From NCBI RefSeq assembly GCF_001905445.1, contig NZ_LIVQ01000009.1, forward strand, positions 105,512-169,511: DNA of 64,000 nt. The letters are read 5' to 3'. Below the pieces are notes generated by a model. That model saw only the letters and a program-made list of their open reading frames with translations. It was not told where the DNA came from and made no database searches. Below are positions 11,659 through 19,268 of the stretch, piece by piece. A program made the position numbers and the translations under genes. How positions within the stretch are numbered: the first letter of the stretch is position 1; the number at the start of each line of letters is the position of its first letter. This stretch comes from Streptomyces sp. CB00455. Lineage in GTDB: Bacteria; Actinomycetota; Actinomycetes; Streptomycetales; Streptomycetaceae.

Positions 11659-12941
11659 GCCAGTTTCCCGTCCACGACCGTTGCCCGGCCCCGCAGGAAG
11701 GTGTGAGTGACGCGCCCCGGCAGCTCGCGGCCCTCGTAGGGCGTGTTGCGGCTGCGGGAGGCGAAGTGTGCGGGGTCCACGACACCACGGTACGAGGTGT
11801 CGACCAGGGTGAGGTTCGCGGGTTCACCTGCCGAGACGGGACGGCCGTGGTTCTCCAGGGCGCCGATGCGCGCCGGGGCGAAGGACATCCGCTCGGCGAC
11901 GCCGGCCCAGTCGAGCAGTCCGGTCTCCACCATCGTCTGCTGGACGACGGACAGGGCCGTCTCCAGCCCCACCATGCCCATGGCGGCGGCGGCCCACTCG
12001 CAGTCCTTGTCCTCCTGCGGGTGGGGGGCGTGGTCGGTGGCGACGATGTCGATCGTGCCGTCGGCCAGGGCCTCGCGCAGGGCCAGCACGTCGCGCTCGG
12101 TGCGCAGCGGCGGGTTGACCTTGTAGACCGCGTTGTACGAGCGGACGAGCTCGTCGGTGAGCAGGAGGTGGTGCGGGGTGACCTCGGCGGTGACGTCGAT
12201 GCCGCGGGACTTGGCCCAGCGGACGATCTCGACGGAGCCGGCGGTGGAGAGGTGGCAGATGTGCACGCGGGAGCCGACGTGCTCGGCGAGCAGGACGTCG
12301 CGGGCGATGACCGACTCCTCGGCGACGGCGGGCCATCCGCCCAGGCCCAGCTCGGCGGAGACGACGCCCTCGTTCATCTGGGCGCCCTCGGTGAGGCGGG
12401 GCTCCTGGGCGTGCTGGGCGACGACTCCGCCGAAGGCCTTCACGTACTCCAGGGCGCGGCGCATGATCACGGCGTCGTCGACGCACTTGCCGTCATCGGA
12501 GAAGACGGTGACGCGGGCGGCGGAGTCGTGCATGGCGCCCAGCTCGGCGAGCTGCTTGCCCTCCAGGCCGACGGTGACGGCGCCGATGGGCTGCACGTCG
12601 CAGTAGCCGGACTCCTTGCCCAGGCGCCAGACCTGTTCGACGACGCCGGCGGTGTCGGCGACCGGAAAGGTGTTGGCCATGGCGAAGACGGCGGTGTAGC
12701 CGCCGCAGGCCGCGGCGCGGGTGCCGGTCAGGACGGTCTCGCTGTCCTCGCGGCCGGGCTCGCGCAGGTGGGTGTGGAGGTCGACGAGGCCCGGGAGGAG
12801 GACCTGGCCGCCGGCCTCGATGACGCTCGCACCGTCGGCGGAGAGGTTCTGTCCGACCTCGGCGATGGTCTCGCCGTCGATCAGGACGTCCTGCGCTTCG
12901 CCGCCGAGTACCTTCGCGCCACGGATCAGGATCTTGCTCAT
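11655..12941 (-). CDS. pyrC: Dihydroorotase
   Basis: PyrC cyclises carbamoyl-aspartate to dihydroorotate. The 428-residue class I enzyme shows the zinc-binding DLHTHLREPG segment, HICHLSTAGS, and the catalytic ATDHAPH motif. The ATG at 12941 lies 2 bases after the pyrB stop, and GAGGAG upstream sits within the end of pyrB. A longer in-frame extension through pyrB is only open frame. Confidence 0.97.
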   Translation of the reverse strand: MSKILIRGAKVLGGEAQDVLIDGETIAEVGQNLSADGASVIEAGGQVLLPGLVDLHTHLREPGREDSETVLTGTRAAACGGYTAVFAMANTFPVADTAGVVEQVWRLGKESGYCDVQPIGAVTVGLEGKQLAELGAMHDSAARVTVFSDDGKCVDDAVIMRRALEYVKAFGGVVAQHAQEPRLTEGAQMNEGVVSAELGLGGWPAVAEESVIARDVLLAEHVGSRVHICHLSTAGSVEIVRWAKSRGIDVTAEVTPHHLLLTDELVRSYNAVYKVNPPLRTERDVLALREALADGTIDIVATDHAPHPQEDKDCEWAAAAMGMVGLETALSVVQQTMVETGLLDWAGVAERMSFAPARIGALENHGRPVSAGEPANLTLVDTSYRGVVDPAHFASRSRNTPYEGRELPGRVTHTFLRGRATVVDGKLA

Positions 12942-12943
12942 CT

Positions 12944-13933
12944 TTACTTGCTCTCCTCGATGCGGGGCGTGCTGGTGGTGGTGACGGCGGGCCCGGAGCC
13001 CCCGAGCAGCAGGTAGAGGACGGCCATCCGGGTCGAGACGCCGTTGGCGACCTGTTCGACGGCCGTGCAGCGGTCGGAGTCGGCGACCTCGGCGGTGATC
13101 TCCATGCCGCGGTTCATCGGTCCGGGGTGCATCACGATGGCGTGCTCGGGCATCTTCGCCATGCGGTCGCCGTCGAGCCCGTACCGGCGGGAGTACTCGC
13201 GCTCGGTCGGGAAGAAGGCGGCGTTCATGCGTTCGCGCTGCACACGCAGCATCATCACCGCATCGGACTTCGGCAGCACCTCGTCCAGGTCGTACGAGAC
13301 CTCGCACGGCCAGCTCTCGACGCCGATCGGCACCAGCGTGGGCGGGGCCACCACGGTGACCTCGGCGCCCAGGGTGTGCAGCAGCTGCACGTTGGAGCGC
13401 GCCACTCGGCTGTGCAGGACGTCACCCACGATGGTGATCCGGCGGCCGTTCAGGTCCTTGCCGAGGCCCGCGTCGCGGCCGACCAGGCGCCGGCGCATGG
13501 TGAAGGCGTCCAGGAGCGCCTGGGTGGGGTGCTCGTGGGTGCCGTCGCCGGCGTTGACCACGGCGGAGTCGATCCAGCCGGAGGTCGCGAGGCGGTAGGG
13601 GGCGCCGGAGGCGTGGTGGCGGATGACGACCGCGTCGGCGCCCATGGCCTCCAGGGTCAGCGCGGTGTCCTTCAGGGATTCGCCCTTGGAGACCGAGGAG
13701 CCTTTGGCGGAGAAGTTGATGACGTCGGCGGAGAGGCGCTTGGCGGCCGCTTCGAAGGAGATCCGGGTCCGGGTCGAGTCCTCGAAGAAGAGGTTCACGA
13801 CGGTGAGTCCGCGCAGGGTGGGCAGCTTCTTGATCGGCCGGTCGGCGACGCGGGCCATCTCCTCGGCGGTGTCGAGGATCAGGACGGCGTCGTCGCGCGT
13901 GAGATCGGCGGCCGAGATGAGGTGGCGCTTCAT
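12944..13933 (-). CDS. pyrB: Aspartate carbamoyltransferase, catalytic chain
   Basis: PyrB joins carbamoyl phosphate and aspartate, the committed pyrimidine step. The 329-residue protein has the carbamoyl-phosphate signature FFEDSTRTRISFE, the flexible KGESLKDT loop, and the aspartate-side MHPGPMNRG. No pyrI regulatory chain is nearby. The ATG at 13933 is preceded by a GGAG site. It follows pyrR after a 129-bp structured spacer. Confidence 0.97.
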   Translation of the reverse strand: MKRHLISAADLTRDDAVLILDTAEEMARVADRPIKKLPTLRGLTVVNLFFEDSTRTRISFEAAAKRLSADVINFSAKGSSVSKGESLKDTALTLEAMGADAVVIRHHASGAPYRLATSGWIDSAVVNAGDGTHEHPTQALLDAFTMRRRLVGRDAGLGKDLNGRRITIVGDVLHSRVARSNVQLLHTLGAEVTVVAPPTLVPIGVESWPCEVSYDLDEVLPKSDAVMMLRVQRERMNAAFFPTEREYSRRYGLDGDRMAKMPEHAIVMHPGPMNRGMEITAEVADSDRCTAVEQVANGVSTRMAVLYLLLGGSGPAVTTTSTPRIEESK

Positions 13934-14013
13934 CTGGGTGGCTCCGTAGGTCGGGAGGGCAGGCACGGGAGGGCAGGCCGGGGCGGGGCTCGGTACGGCG
14001 TGCGGCCGGGCAG

Positions 14014-14052
14014 CGCACGGGTCCGCGCGGACCTGCGGCGCAGGCCCGTGCG
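14014..14052 (-). other. Three-way-junction inverted repeat in the pyrR-pyrB spacer
   Basis: An outer 8-bp stem (14014-14021 with 14045-14052) encloses a 10-base perfect palindrome (14022-14031) and a small hairpin (14032-14036 with 14040-14044, loop GGC). On the minus-strand transcript this would fold just after the pyrR stop. It may be a processing or attenuation element. No PyrR-loop consensus was found inside it. Confidence 0.45.
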
Positions 14053-14062
14053 GTGGGAGGGG

Positions 14063-14674
14063 CTACTGCCCGGGGGCCAGGGCGGTCCGCTGGCCGAGCA
14101 GCACGGCGTCACGGCCGTCCTCCTCCTGGAGCTGGACCTTGACGGTCTCCCGCAGCGACGTGGGGAGGTTCTTGCCGACGTAGTCGGCGCGGATGGGCAG
14201 CTCGCGGTGGCCCCGGTCGACGAGGACGGCCAGCTGCACGGCGCGGGGGCGGCCGAGGTCGCCGAGGGCGTCGAGGGCGGCGCGGATCGTGCGGCCGGAG
14301 AACAGGACGTCATCGACGAGGACGACGAGTCGGCCGTCGAGGTCGTCGCCGGGGATCTCGGTGCGGCCGATCGCGCGGGCGGGCTTCAGGCGCAGGTCGT
14401 CCCGGTACATGGTGATGTCGAGGGAGCCGACCGGGACCTTGGCGCCGGTGATGTCTTCGAGCTTGGCGGCCAGCCGGCGGGCGAGGTACACACCGCGGGT
14501 GGGGATGCCGAGGAGCACCACGTCGTCGGCGCCCTTGGCGCGTTCGACGATCTCGTGGGCGATGCGGGTCAGGACCCGGGCGATGTCCTGCGCCTCCAGC
14601 ACGGGGCGCACGGCGTCGGCGGCATCGGCGGCATCGGTGGGCCCGGCGGTGCGGGCTGCGTTCTGAGCGTCCAT
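14063..14674 (-). CDS. pyrR: PyrR, pyrimidine operon regulator with uracil phosphoribosyltransferase fold
   Basis: PyrR binds pyr mRNA in response to UMP or UTP and usually has uracil phosphoribosyltransferase activity. The 203-residue protein carries the PRPP motif VVLVDDVLFSGRT, the LLGIPTRGVYLA loop, and the SLDITMYRDDL segment. A low-complexity N-terminal extension (about 20 residues, rich in Ala/Asp) precedes the fold. The ATG at 14674 has a strong GGAGG site. As first gene of the pyr operon it sits just behind a PyrR-binding-loop match, suggesting autoregulation. Confidence 0.96.
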   Translation of the reverse strand: MDAQNAARTAGPTDAADAADAVRPVLEAQDIARVLTRIAHEIVERAKGADDVVLLGIPTRGVYLARRLAAKLEDITGAKVPVGSLDITMYRDDLRLKPARAIGRTEIPGDDLDGRLVVLVDDVLFSGRTIRAALDALGDLGRPRAVQLAVLVDRGHRELPIRADYVGKNLPTSLRETVKVQLQEEDGRDAVLLGQRTALAPGQ

Positions 14675-14690
14675 GGAAAGGACCTCCTTC

Positions 14691-14708
14691 TCCGCCTCAC
14701 GGGACGGA
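14691..14708 (-). promoter_or_regulatory. Putative PyrR mRNA-binding loop in the pyrR leader
   Basis: On the minus strand, 14704-14695 reads TCCCGTGAGG, an exact match to the PyrR-loop core UCCNGNGAGG. It is flanked by TCCG and CGGA, which pair as a 4-bp stem. The element ends about 6 bases before the GGAGG of pyrR. This fits translational repression by PyrR, as reported for mycobacteria, rather than Bacillus-type attenuation. No experimental support is available here. Confidence 0.7.
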
Positions 14709-14850
14709 CCTTAAAGGACGTCTGATGTACGCCTCCCACGGTACCAGGGGGTTTCCGGTGGCCCGGCACGGGGTGGCCGGCCGGGGACGGGGGCGGGGGC
14801 CGCCGCGGCCTGCCGGGACCGGCTTCCCGGGGCGGCCGGGACCATTCGGC

Positions 14851-14880
14851 TTGACGCATCCAAGTAACGCTGCGTAACCT
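14851..14880 (+). promoter_or_regulatory. Putative bldD promoter
   Basis: TTGACG (14851-14856) and TAACCT (14875-14880) are separated by 18 bases and lie about 100 bp upstream of the bldD ATG. They resemble a vegetative sigma promoter. The first BldD-box-like palindrome covers the spacer and the -10. Elsewhere the 305-bp gap 14675-14979 holds the pyrR leader and GC-rich sequence with no other recognised element. Confidence 0.55.
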
Positions 14881-14893
14881 CACAGTGAGTTAC
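14864..14893. promoter_or_regulatory. Two adjacent BldD-box-like operators
   Basis: The 15-base site 14864-14878 (GTAACGCTGCGTAAC) fits the published BldD consensus nTnACnC(A/T)GnGTnAn at every defined position. The next 15 bases (14879-14893, CTCACAGTGAGTTAC) match all but one. They abut without a gap and overlap the putative -10, which fits negative autoregulation by BldD bound to c-di-GMP. Confidence 0.75.
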
Positions 14894-14979
14894 CAGCCGC
14901 GCGGCGGAGCCGCACGTAGTTACCTAGTTACGTAGTCGCAGTGTCCATTCGTCACAGCGTCACAGCGTCCGGGAGCGTT

Positions 14980-15480
14980 ATGTCCAGCGAATACGCCAAA
15001 CAGCTCGGGGCCAAGCTCCGCGCCATCCGCACCCAGCAGGGCCTCTCCCTCCACGGTGTCGAGGAGAAGTCCCAGGGCCGGTGGAAGGCCGTGGTGGTCG
15101 GCTCCTACGAGCGCGGCGACCGCGCCGTGACCGTCCAGCGCCTCGCCGAGCTGGCGGACTTCTACGGGGTGCCGGTGCAGGAACTGCTGCCGGGCACGAC
15201 TCCGGGCGGAGCGGCCGAGCCGCCGCCGAAGCTGCGCCTGGACCTGGAGCGCCTGGCGGGCGTGCCCGCCGAGAAGGCCGGCCCGCTCCAGCGCTACGCG
15301 GCGACGATCCAGAGCCAGCGCGGCGACTACAACGGCAAGGTGCTGTCGATCCGCCAGGACGACCTGCGCACCCTCGCCGTCATCTACGACCAGTCCCCCT
15401 CGGTCCTGACCGAACAGCTGATCAGCTGGGGCGTGCTGGATGCGGATGCCCGTCGCGCCGTGGCGCACGAGGACGTCTGA
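14980..15480 (+). CDS. bldD: BldD, c-di-GMP-responsive master repressor of development
   Basis: BldD represses sporulation genes during vegetative growth and dimerises on tetrameric c-di-GMP. The 166-residue protein has an N-terminal XRE-type helix-turn-helix (about residues 8-68) and a C-terminal domain with the ligand motif RGD (114-116), eight residues, then RQDD (125-128), exactly as in characterised BldD. The ATG at 14980 follows GGGAG. An in-frame ATG at 14941 lacks homology and a good ribosome site. It is divergent from pyrR and preceded by BldD-box-like sites. Confidence 0.98.
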   Translation: MSSEYAKQLGAKLRAIRTQQGLSLHGVEEKSQGRWKAVVVGSYERGDRAVTVQRLAELADFYGVPVQELLPGTTPGGAAEPPPKLRLDLERLAGVPAEKAGPLQRYAATIQSQRGDYNGKVLSIRQDDLRTLAVIYDQSPSVLTEQLISWGVLDADARRAVAHEDV

Positions 15481-15510
15481 GCCTGCGGGCGACAGCCGAG
15501 CAGAAACGTT

Positions 15511-15559
15511 ACCGGTGGGTGCCGGTCCCCTTCCCGGGGGCCGGCACCCACCGGTTTTT
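15511..15559 (+). terminator. Rho-independent terminator of bldD
   Basis: A 20-bp stem (15511-15530 with 15536-15555, one G-U pair) and 5-base loop TTCCC are followed by a short T run ending at 15559. It lies 30 bases after the bldD stop and is a textbook intrinsic terminator. Confidence 0.9.
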
Positions 15560-15592
15560 CGTCTTCCGGCGTCCGGAGCCGTGCCAGAGAAG

Positions 15593-15632
15593 GACGCAGG
15601 GCCCGCAGCGCGCACGCTGCGGGCCCTGCGTC
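15593..15632 (-). terminator. Terminator hairpin of the efp-nusB operon
   Basis: A perfect 18-bp stem (15593-15610 with 15615-15632) has the 4-base loop CGCA. It lies 18 bases after the nusB stop on the minus strand. Together with the bldD terminator it separates the two convergent genes. Confidence 0.8.
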
Positions 15633-15650
15633 TCGCCGAACCACCGGGAA

Positions 15651-16079
15651 CTAGTCGCGGCGCAGGTTCGGCTTCAGGTCCTTGAACCGGGCCAGCAGCC
15701 CGTTCACGAACGAGGGGGAATCGTCCGTGGAGAATTCCTTGGCCAGCTGGACGGCCTCGTCGATGGCCACGGCGTCCGGGGTGTCGTCCACCCAGATCAG
15801 CTCGTAGGCGCCCAGCCGCAGGATGTTGCGGTCCACGGCCGGCATGCGGTCGATGTCCCAGTCCACGGCGTAGGTGACGATCAGGTCGTCGATGCGGTTC
15901 ACCTTGTCGGCGTACCCCTCGACGAGATCCATCGTGAAGGCGCTGACCGGCGGCTGCCGGTCGTCCGACCGGGCGTGACGGATCCAGTCCGCGAGGGCCT
16001 CGCGCACGGGCACCCCGCGCTGGTCGGCCTCGAAAAGGATCTGGAAAGCGCGCTTGCGCGCGTTGCTCCGGGCAGCCAC
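15651..16079 (-). CDS. nusB: Transcription antitermination factor NusB
   Basis: NusB binds boxA RNA with NusE (S10) and supports rRNA antitermination. The 142-residue all-helical protein shows RSNARKRAFQILFEADQ at the start and the conserved VDRNILRLGAYEL and VAIDEAVQLAK segments. The GTG at 16079 begins 2 bases after the efp stop, so it is co-transcribed with efp. Confidence 0.96.
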   Translation of the reverse strand: MAARSNARKRAFQILFEADQRGVPVREALADWIRHARSDDRQPPVSAFTMDLVEGYADKVNRIDDLIVTYAVDWDIDRMPAVDRNILRLGAYELIWVDDTPDAVAIDEAVQLAKEFSTDDSPSFVNGLLARFKDLKPNLRRD

Positions 16080-16081
16080 GG

Positions 16082-16648
16082 TTAGCTGTTCACCCGGCCG
16101 AGGTAGTCGCTGGTACGGGTGTCGACCTTGACCTTTTCGCCGGTGTTGACGAAGAGGGGGACCTGGATCTCGTGGCCGGTCTCCAGCTTCGCCGGCTTGG
16201 TGCCGCCGGTGGAACGGTCGCCCTGGACGCCCGGGTCGGTGTGCTCGATGACGAGCTCGACCGCGGCCGGGAGCTCGACGTAGAGCACCGAGCCCTCGTG
16301 CTGGGCCACGGAGGCGGTGAAGCCCTCGATCAGGAAGTTGGCGGCGTCGCCGACGGCCTTCTTGTCGACCATCAGCTGGTCGAAGGTCTGCATGTCCATG
16401 AAGACGAAGTACTCGCCGTCCATGTACGAGAACTGCATGTCGCGCCGGTCGATCGTGGCCGTCTCGACCTTCGTGCCGGCGTTGAAGGTCTTGTCGACGA
16501 CCTTGCCGGAGAGCACGTGCTTGAGCTTGGTGCGCACGAAGGCCGGGCCCTTGCCGGGCTTGACGTGCTGGAACTCGACGACGGACCAGAGCTGGTCACC
16601 GTCGAGCTTGAGCACCATGCCGTTCTTGAGGTCGTTCGTGGAAGCCAC
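16082..16648 (-). CDS. efp: Translation elongation factor P
   Basis: EF-P relieves ribosome stalling at consecutive prolines. The 188-residue protein has the three beta-barrel domains and the tip loop HVKPGKGPAFV, with the conserved Lys at residue 33. The start is GTG at 16648. The proline-rich segments of several proteins encoded nearby (Rel, the kinase linker, MltG) would be plausible clients. The efp-nusB pair follows the M24 peptidase homologue, as in mycobacteria. Confidence 0.97.
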   Translation of the reverse strand: MASTNDLKNGMVLKLDGDQLWSVVEFQHVKPGKGPAFVRTKLKHVLSGKVVDKTFNAGTKVETATIDRRDMQFSYMDGEYFVFMDMQTFDQLMVDKKAVGDAANFLIEGFTASVAQHEGSVLYVELPAAVELVIEHTDPGVQGDRSTGGTKPAKLETGHEIQVPLFVNTGEKVKVDTRTSDYLGRVNS

Positions 16649-16705
16649 GGTTGCGGAATCTCCTGCACTGGAAGACCACGGGTGCGCGCACAGTCCGGCA
16701 GCGGA

Positions 16706-17812
16706 CTAGAGCGCGAGCAGCTCCTTGGTCGTAATGGTGAGTAGCTCGGGACCGCCGTCCGCCTCGGGGCGCACGACGAGCGTGTCATCGATCCGGACAC
16801 CTCCCCGGCCCGGGAGGTGAACCCCCGGTTCGACGGTGACCGGCACGCAAGCGTCCAGTTTACCCATTGCCGTAGGTGCAAGCTGCGGGTCCTCGTCGAT
16901 TTCGAGGCCGACGCCGTGTCCGGTCCACGGAGCGAGCCCCTCACCGTGCCCGCCCGAGTCCAGTACGGAGCGTGCCGCGTGGTCCACGTCCCGGTAGGCG
17001 GCGCCCGGCAGCAGCGCCTCGCGTCCGGCCCGCTGGGCGGAGAAGACCAGGTCGTAGAGCTCGATCTGCCAGTCCGCGGGGGTGGTGCCGATCACGAAGG
17101 TACGGCCGATCTCGCACCGGTAGCCCCGGTAGCCGGCGCCGAGGCAGACGGTGAGGAAGTCCCCCTCCTCCACCCGCCGGTCCGAGGGCCGGTGCCGGGA
17201 GCGGCCCGAGTGCGGGCCGGTGCCCACGGAGGTGGGGAAGGCGGGGCCGTCCGCCCCGTGGTCGACCAGCCGCCGCTCCAGCTCCAGCGCCAGGTGGCGT
17301 TCGGTACGGCCCACCAGGATGGATTCCAGCAGCTCGCCGAGGGCCTGGTCGGCGATCTCCGCGGCGATCCGCAGGCAGGCGATCTCGCCCTCGTCCTTGA
17401 CCAGGCGCTGCTGCTCCACGGCGGCGCCGAGGTCGGCCAGGCGCAGCCCCGGCGCCACGGAGCGCAGGGCGCGGTGGCGGGCCACGGTGAGGTCGTGCTC
17501 CTCCACCGCCAGCGATTCGGCCCGCGCGGCGGCCGCCATGTCGCCGGCCGCGACGGCCGGGTCCCCTCCGGGCCCCTCCAGGACGCAGACCCGCAGCTGT
17601 TCGTCCAGGCGCCCCTCGTCGGCCTCGCCGGTGGGCGCGCCGGCGCAGAACAGCACGTCGTCGCCGGGGCCGATGAGCAGGACGGCGCCCAGCGGGGAAG
17701 CCCCCGAAAGGTAGCGGACGTTGGCCGGACGCGTGATCAGAGCGGCGGCGTTCCCCGCCGCTGCGCAGCGGTCGCGAAGCGTGCCCCGGCGGGCGGCGTA
17801 CACGTCTGACAT
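16706..17812 (-). CDS. M24 (aminopeptidase P / PepQ-type) homologue with altered metal ligands
   Basis: Members of this family are dimetal Xaa-Pro peptidases. The 368-residue protein has the N-terminal creatinase-like domain and the C-terminal pita-bread fold. Aligned by motif to E. coli PepP, the five ligands Asp, Asp, His, Glu, Glu read Cys223 (TVCLGAG), Glu234 (YRCEIGRTF), His299 (GHGVGLEID), Glu328 (TVEPG) and Asp342 (VRIDDT). The substrate-side His after GLE is Asp306. It holds the slot of mycobacterial pepQ next to efp, but may be a pseudoenzyme or use metal differently. The ATG at 17812 has a weak ribosome site. Confidence 0.85.
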   Translation of the reverse strand: MSDVYAARRGTLRDRCAAAGNAAALITRPANVRYLSGASPLGAVLLIGPGDDVLFCAGAPTGEADEGRLDEQLRVCVLEGPGGDPAVAAGDMAAAARAESLAVEEHDLTVARHRALRSVAPGLRLADLGAAVEQQRLVKDEGEIACLRIAAEIADQALGELLESILVGRTERHLALELERRLVDHGADGPAFPTSVGTGPHSGRSRHRPSDRRVEEGDFLTVCLGAGYRGYRCEIGRTFVIGTTPADWQIELYDLVFSAQRAGREALLPGAAYRDVDHAARSVLDSGGHGEGLAPWTGHGVGLEIDEDPQLAPTAMGKLDACVPVTVEPGVHLPGRGGVRIDDTLVVRPEADGGPELLTITTKELLAL

Positions 17813-17918
17813 GTCTTCGAGCGTACGAGCGCCGGGCGCATCCGGCCTGGCGAGCGCGTCCGGACGTGGCCGCGGCCGGGGCCGGCCCCGCGGCCCGGTG
17901 GCCGCTCCCGGGCCCCGC

Positions 17919-18713
17919 CTACCAGGCCACGGGGGCCGTGATGGCGCGGGCCAGGGCCTCGTCCAGGGCGCGGGCGGTGCCCTCGACGTCGAGGTGGGAG
18001 TTGTCGATGATCGGCAGGCCGGAGCCGTACCAGCCCGCCATCCGACCGTGGATCCGGGCGACCTCTTCGTCGGAGAGCCTGCGGTTGCCGGAGCGGGCCG
18101 CGTTGCGTTCCAGGACGATCTCCAGGCCGGGCAGCAGCACCACGGGCAGCAGGGTGGGGCCCACATGGCGCTTCCAGCCACCGAGGCCGACCACGGGGCG
18201 GTCGGGGAAGACGGCGTCGTCGAGGATGCAGGAGATCCCGTTCGCCAGGTAGTTGCGGGCGGCGAACCCGCAGGTGCGGCGGGCGAGGCGGTACTGGGCC
18301 TCGGAGTGCTCGTTCCAGCCCGACTGCGGGTCCGCGAAGCCCGAGCAGACCCACTCCCGGACGTCGTCCAGGCTGACGTGGGCGGTCGGCACGGGGCGGG
18401 TGCTCGCCCAGTGCCGGGCCACGGTGGTCTTGCCCGCGCCGGCCGGGCCGATCAGCAGGACGGCGAGCGTGGCCCCGCCGGTGCCCGCCCCCGCAGGCGG
18501 CAGCGGGACGTGCCCGGTGGCTTCGGGGACGGGGACCACCGCGGACGGCGGCGAGGACGGCGGCGCGGCCTGGGGGCCCTGCGGTCCCCGGTACCCGGCC
18601 GACGGGGCGCCCGGCCAGCCCTGGGCCGGCGGTATCGGCGGCTGCGGAGGCGTCCCCGGATGCGGCCCGGACTGCCCCCAGCCCGCGCCGCCGCCCCCCA
18701 CTCCTTGGTGCAT
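17919..18713 (-). CDS. P-loop ATPase/kinase with proline-rich N-terminus
   Basis: The substrate is unknown. The first 80 or so residues are low-complexity Gly/Pro/Gln. Residues from about 81 form a small P-loop kinase of the AAA_33/zeta-toxin/gluconate-kinase class, with Walker A LLIGPAGAGKTT and a downstream SLDDVREW that resembles the Asp of nucleotide-type kinases. The protein is 264 residues from the ATG at 18713. The ribosome site is unclear, so the start could lie further in. It lies between aroQ and the M24 gene, an apparently constant Streptomyces neighbourhood by my recollection. Confidence 0.75.
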   Translation of the reverse strand: MHQGVGGGGAGWGQSGPHPGTPPQPPIPPAQGWPGAPSAGYRGPQGPQAAPPSSPPSAVVPVPEATGHVPLPPAGAGTGGATLAVLLIGPAGAGKTTVARHWASTRPVPTAHVSLDDVREWVCSGFADPQSGWNEHSEAQYRLARRTCGFAARNYLANGISCILDDAVFPDRPVVGLGGWKRHVGPTLLPVVLLPGLEIVLERNAARSGNRRLSDEEVARIHGRMAGWYGSGLPIIDNSHLDVEGTARALDEALARAITAPVAW

Positions 18714-18827
18714 CCGCTGCCACTCCGTCTCGTTCCGGCGACTGATGCGAGAACGTTATATGACCCGGGAGGTCCGGCCGTCCACCAGCACCGCCCGACG
18801 CGTGGCCGGGCGGCGCTCACGGGGCGG

Positions 18828-19268
18828 TCAGGCCGCGATCTCCTCCGCGAGGGCGCGCAGCGCCAGGCGGTACGACCCGATGCCGAAGCCCGCGACCGTC
18901 CCGGTCGCCACGGCCGCGATCACCGAGGTGTGGCGGAACTCCTCGCGGGCGTACGGGTTCGAGATGTGGACCTCGATCAGCGGCGCGGTGCGCTGGGCCG
19001 CCGCGTCCCGCATCCCGTACGAGTAGTGCGTGAAGGCGCCGGGGTTGATGACCACCGGGACCTTCCCGTCCGCCGCCTCGTGCAGCCAGCGGATGAGCTC
19101 GCCCTCGTCGTTGGTCTCGCGGACCTCGACGTCGAAGCCCAGCTCCTCGCCGAGCGTGCGGCAGCTCTCCACCAGCCCGGCGTACGAGGTGGCCCCGTAG
19201 ACGTCGGGCTCGCGCGAACCGAGCCGGCCCAGGTTCGGACCGTTCAGGACGAGGACGCGGCGGCTCAT
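18828..19268 (-). CDS. aroQ: 3-dehydroquinate dehydratase, type II
   Basis: The enzyme converts 3-dehydroquinate to 3-dehydroshikimate. The 146-residue length is that of the dodecameric type II family. The catalytic Tyr is in DVYGATSY after LNGPNLGRLGSREP, and the INPGAFTHYSYGMRDA and EVHISNPYAREEFRH segments are intact. The ATG overlaps the aroB stop as ATGA. Confidence 0.97.
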   Translation of the reverse strand: MSRRVLVLNGPNLGRLGSREPDVYGATSYAGLVESCRTLGEELGFDVEVRETNDEGELIRWLHEAADGKVPVVINPGAFTHYSYGMRDAAAQRTAPLIEVHISNPYAREEFRHTSVIAAVATGTVAGFGIGSYRLALRALAEEIAA

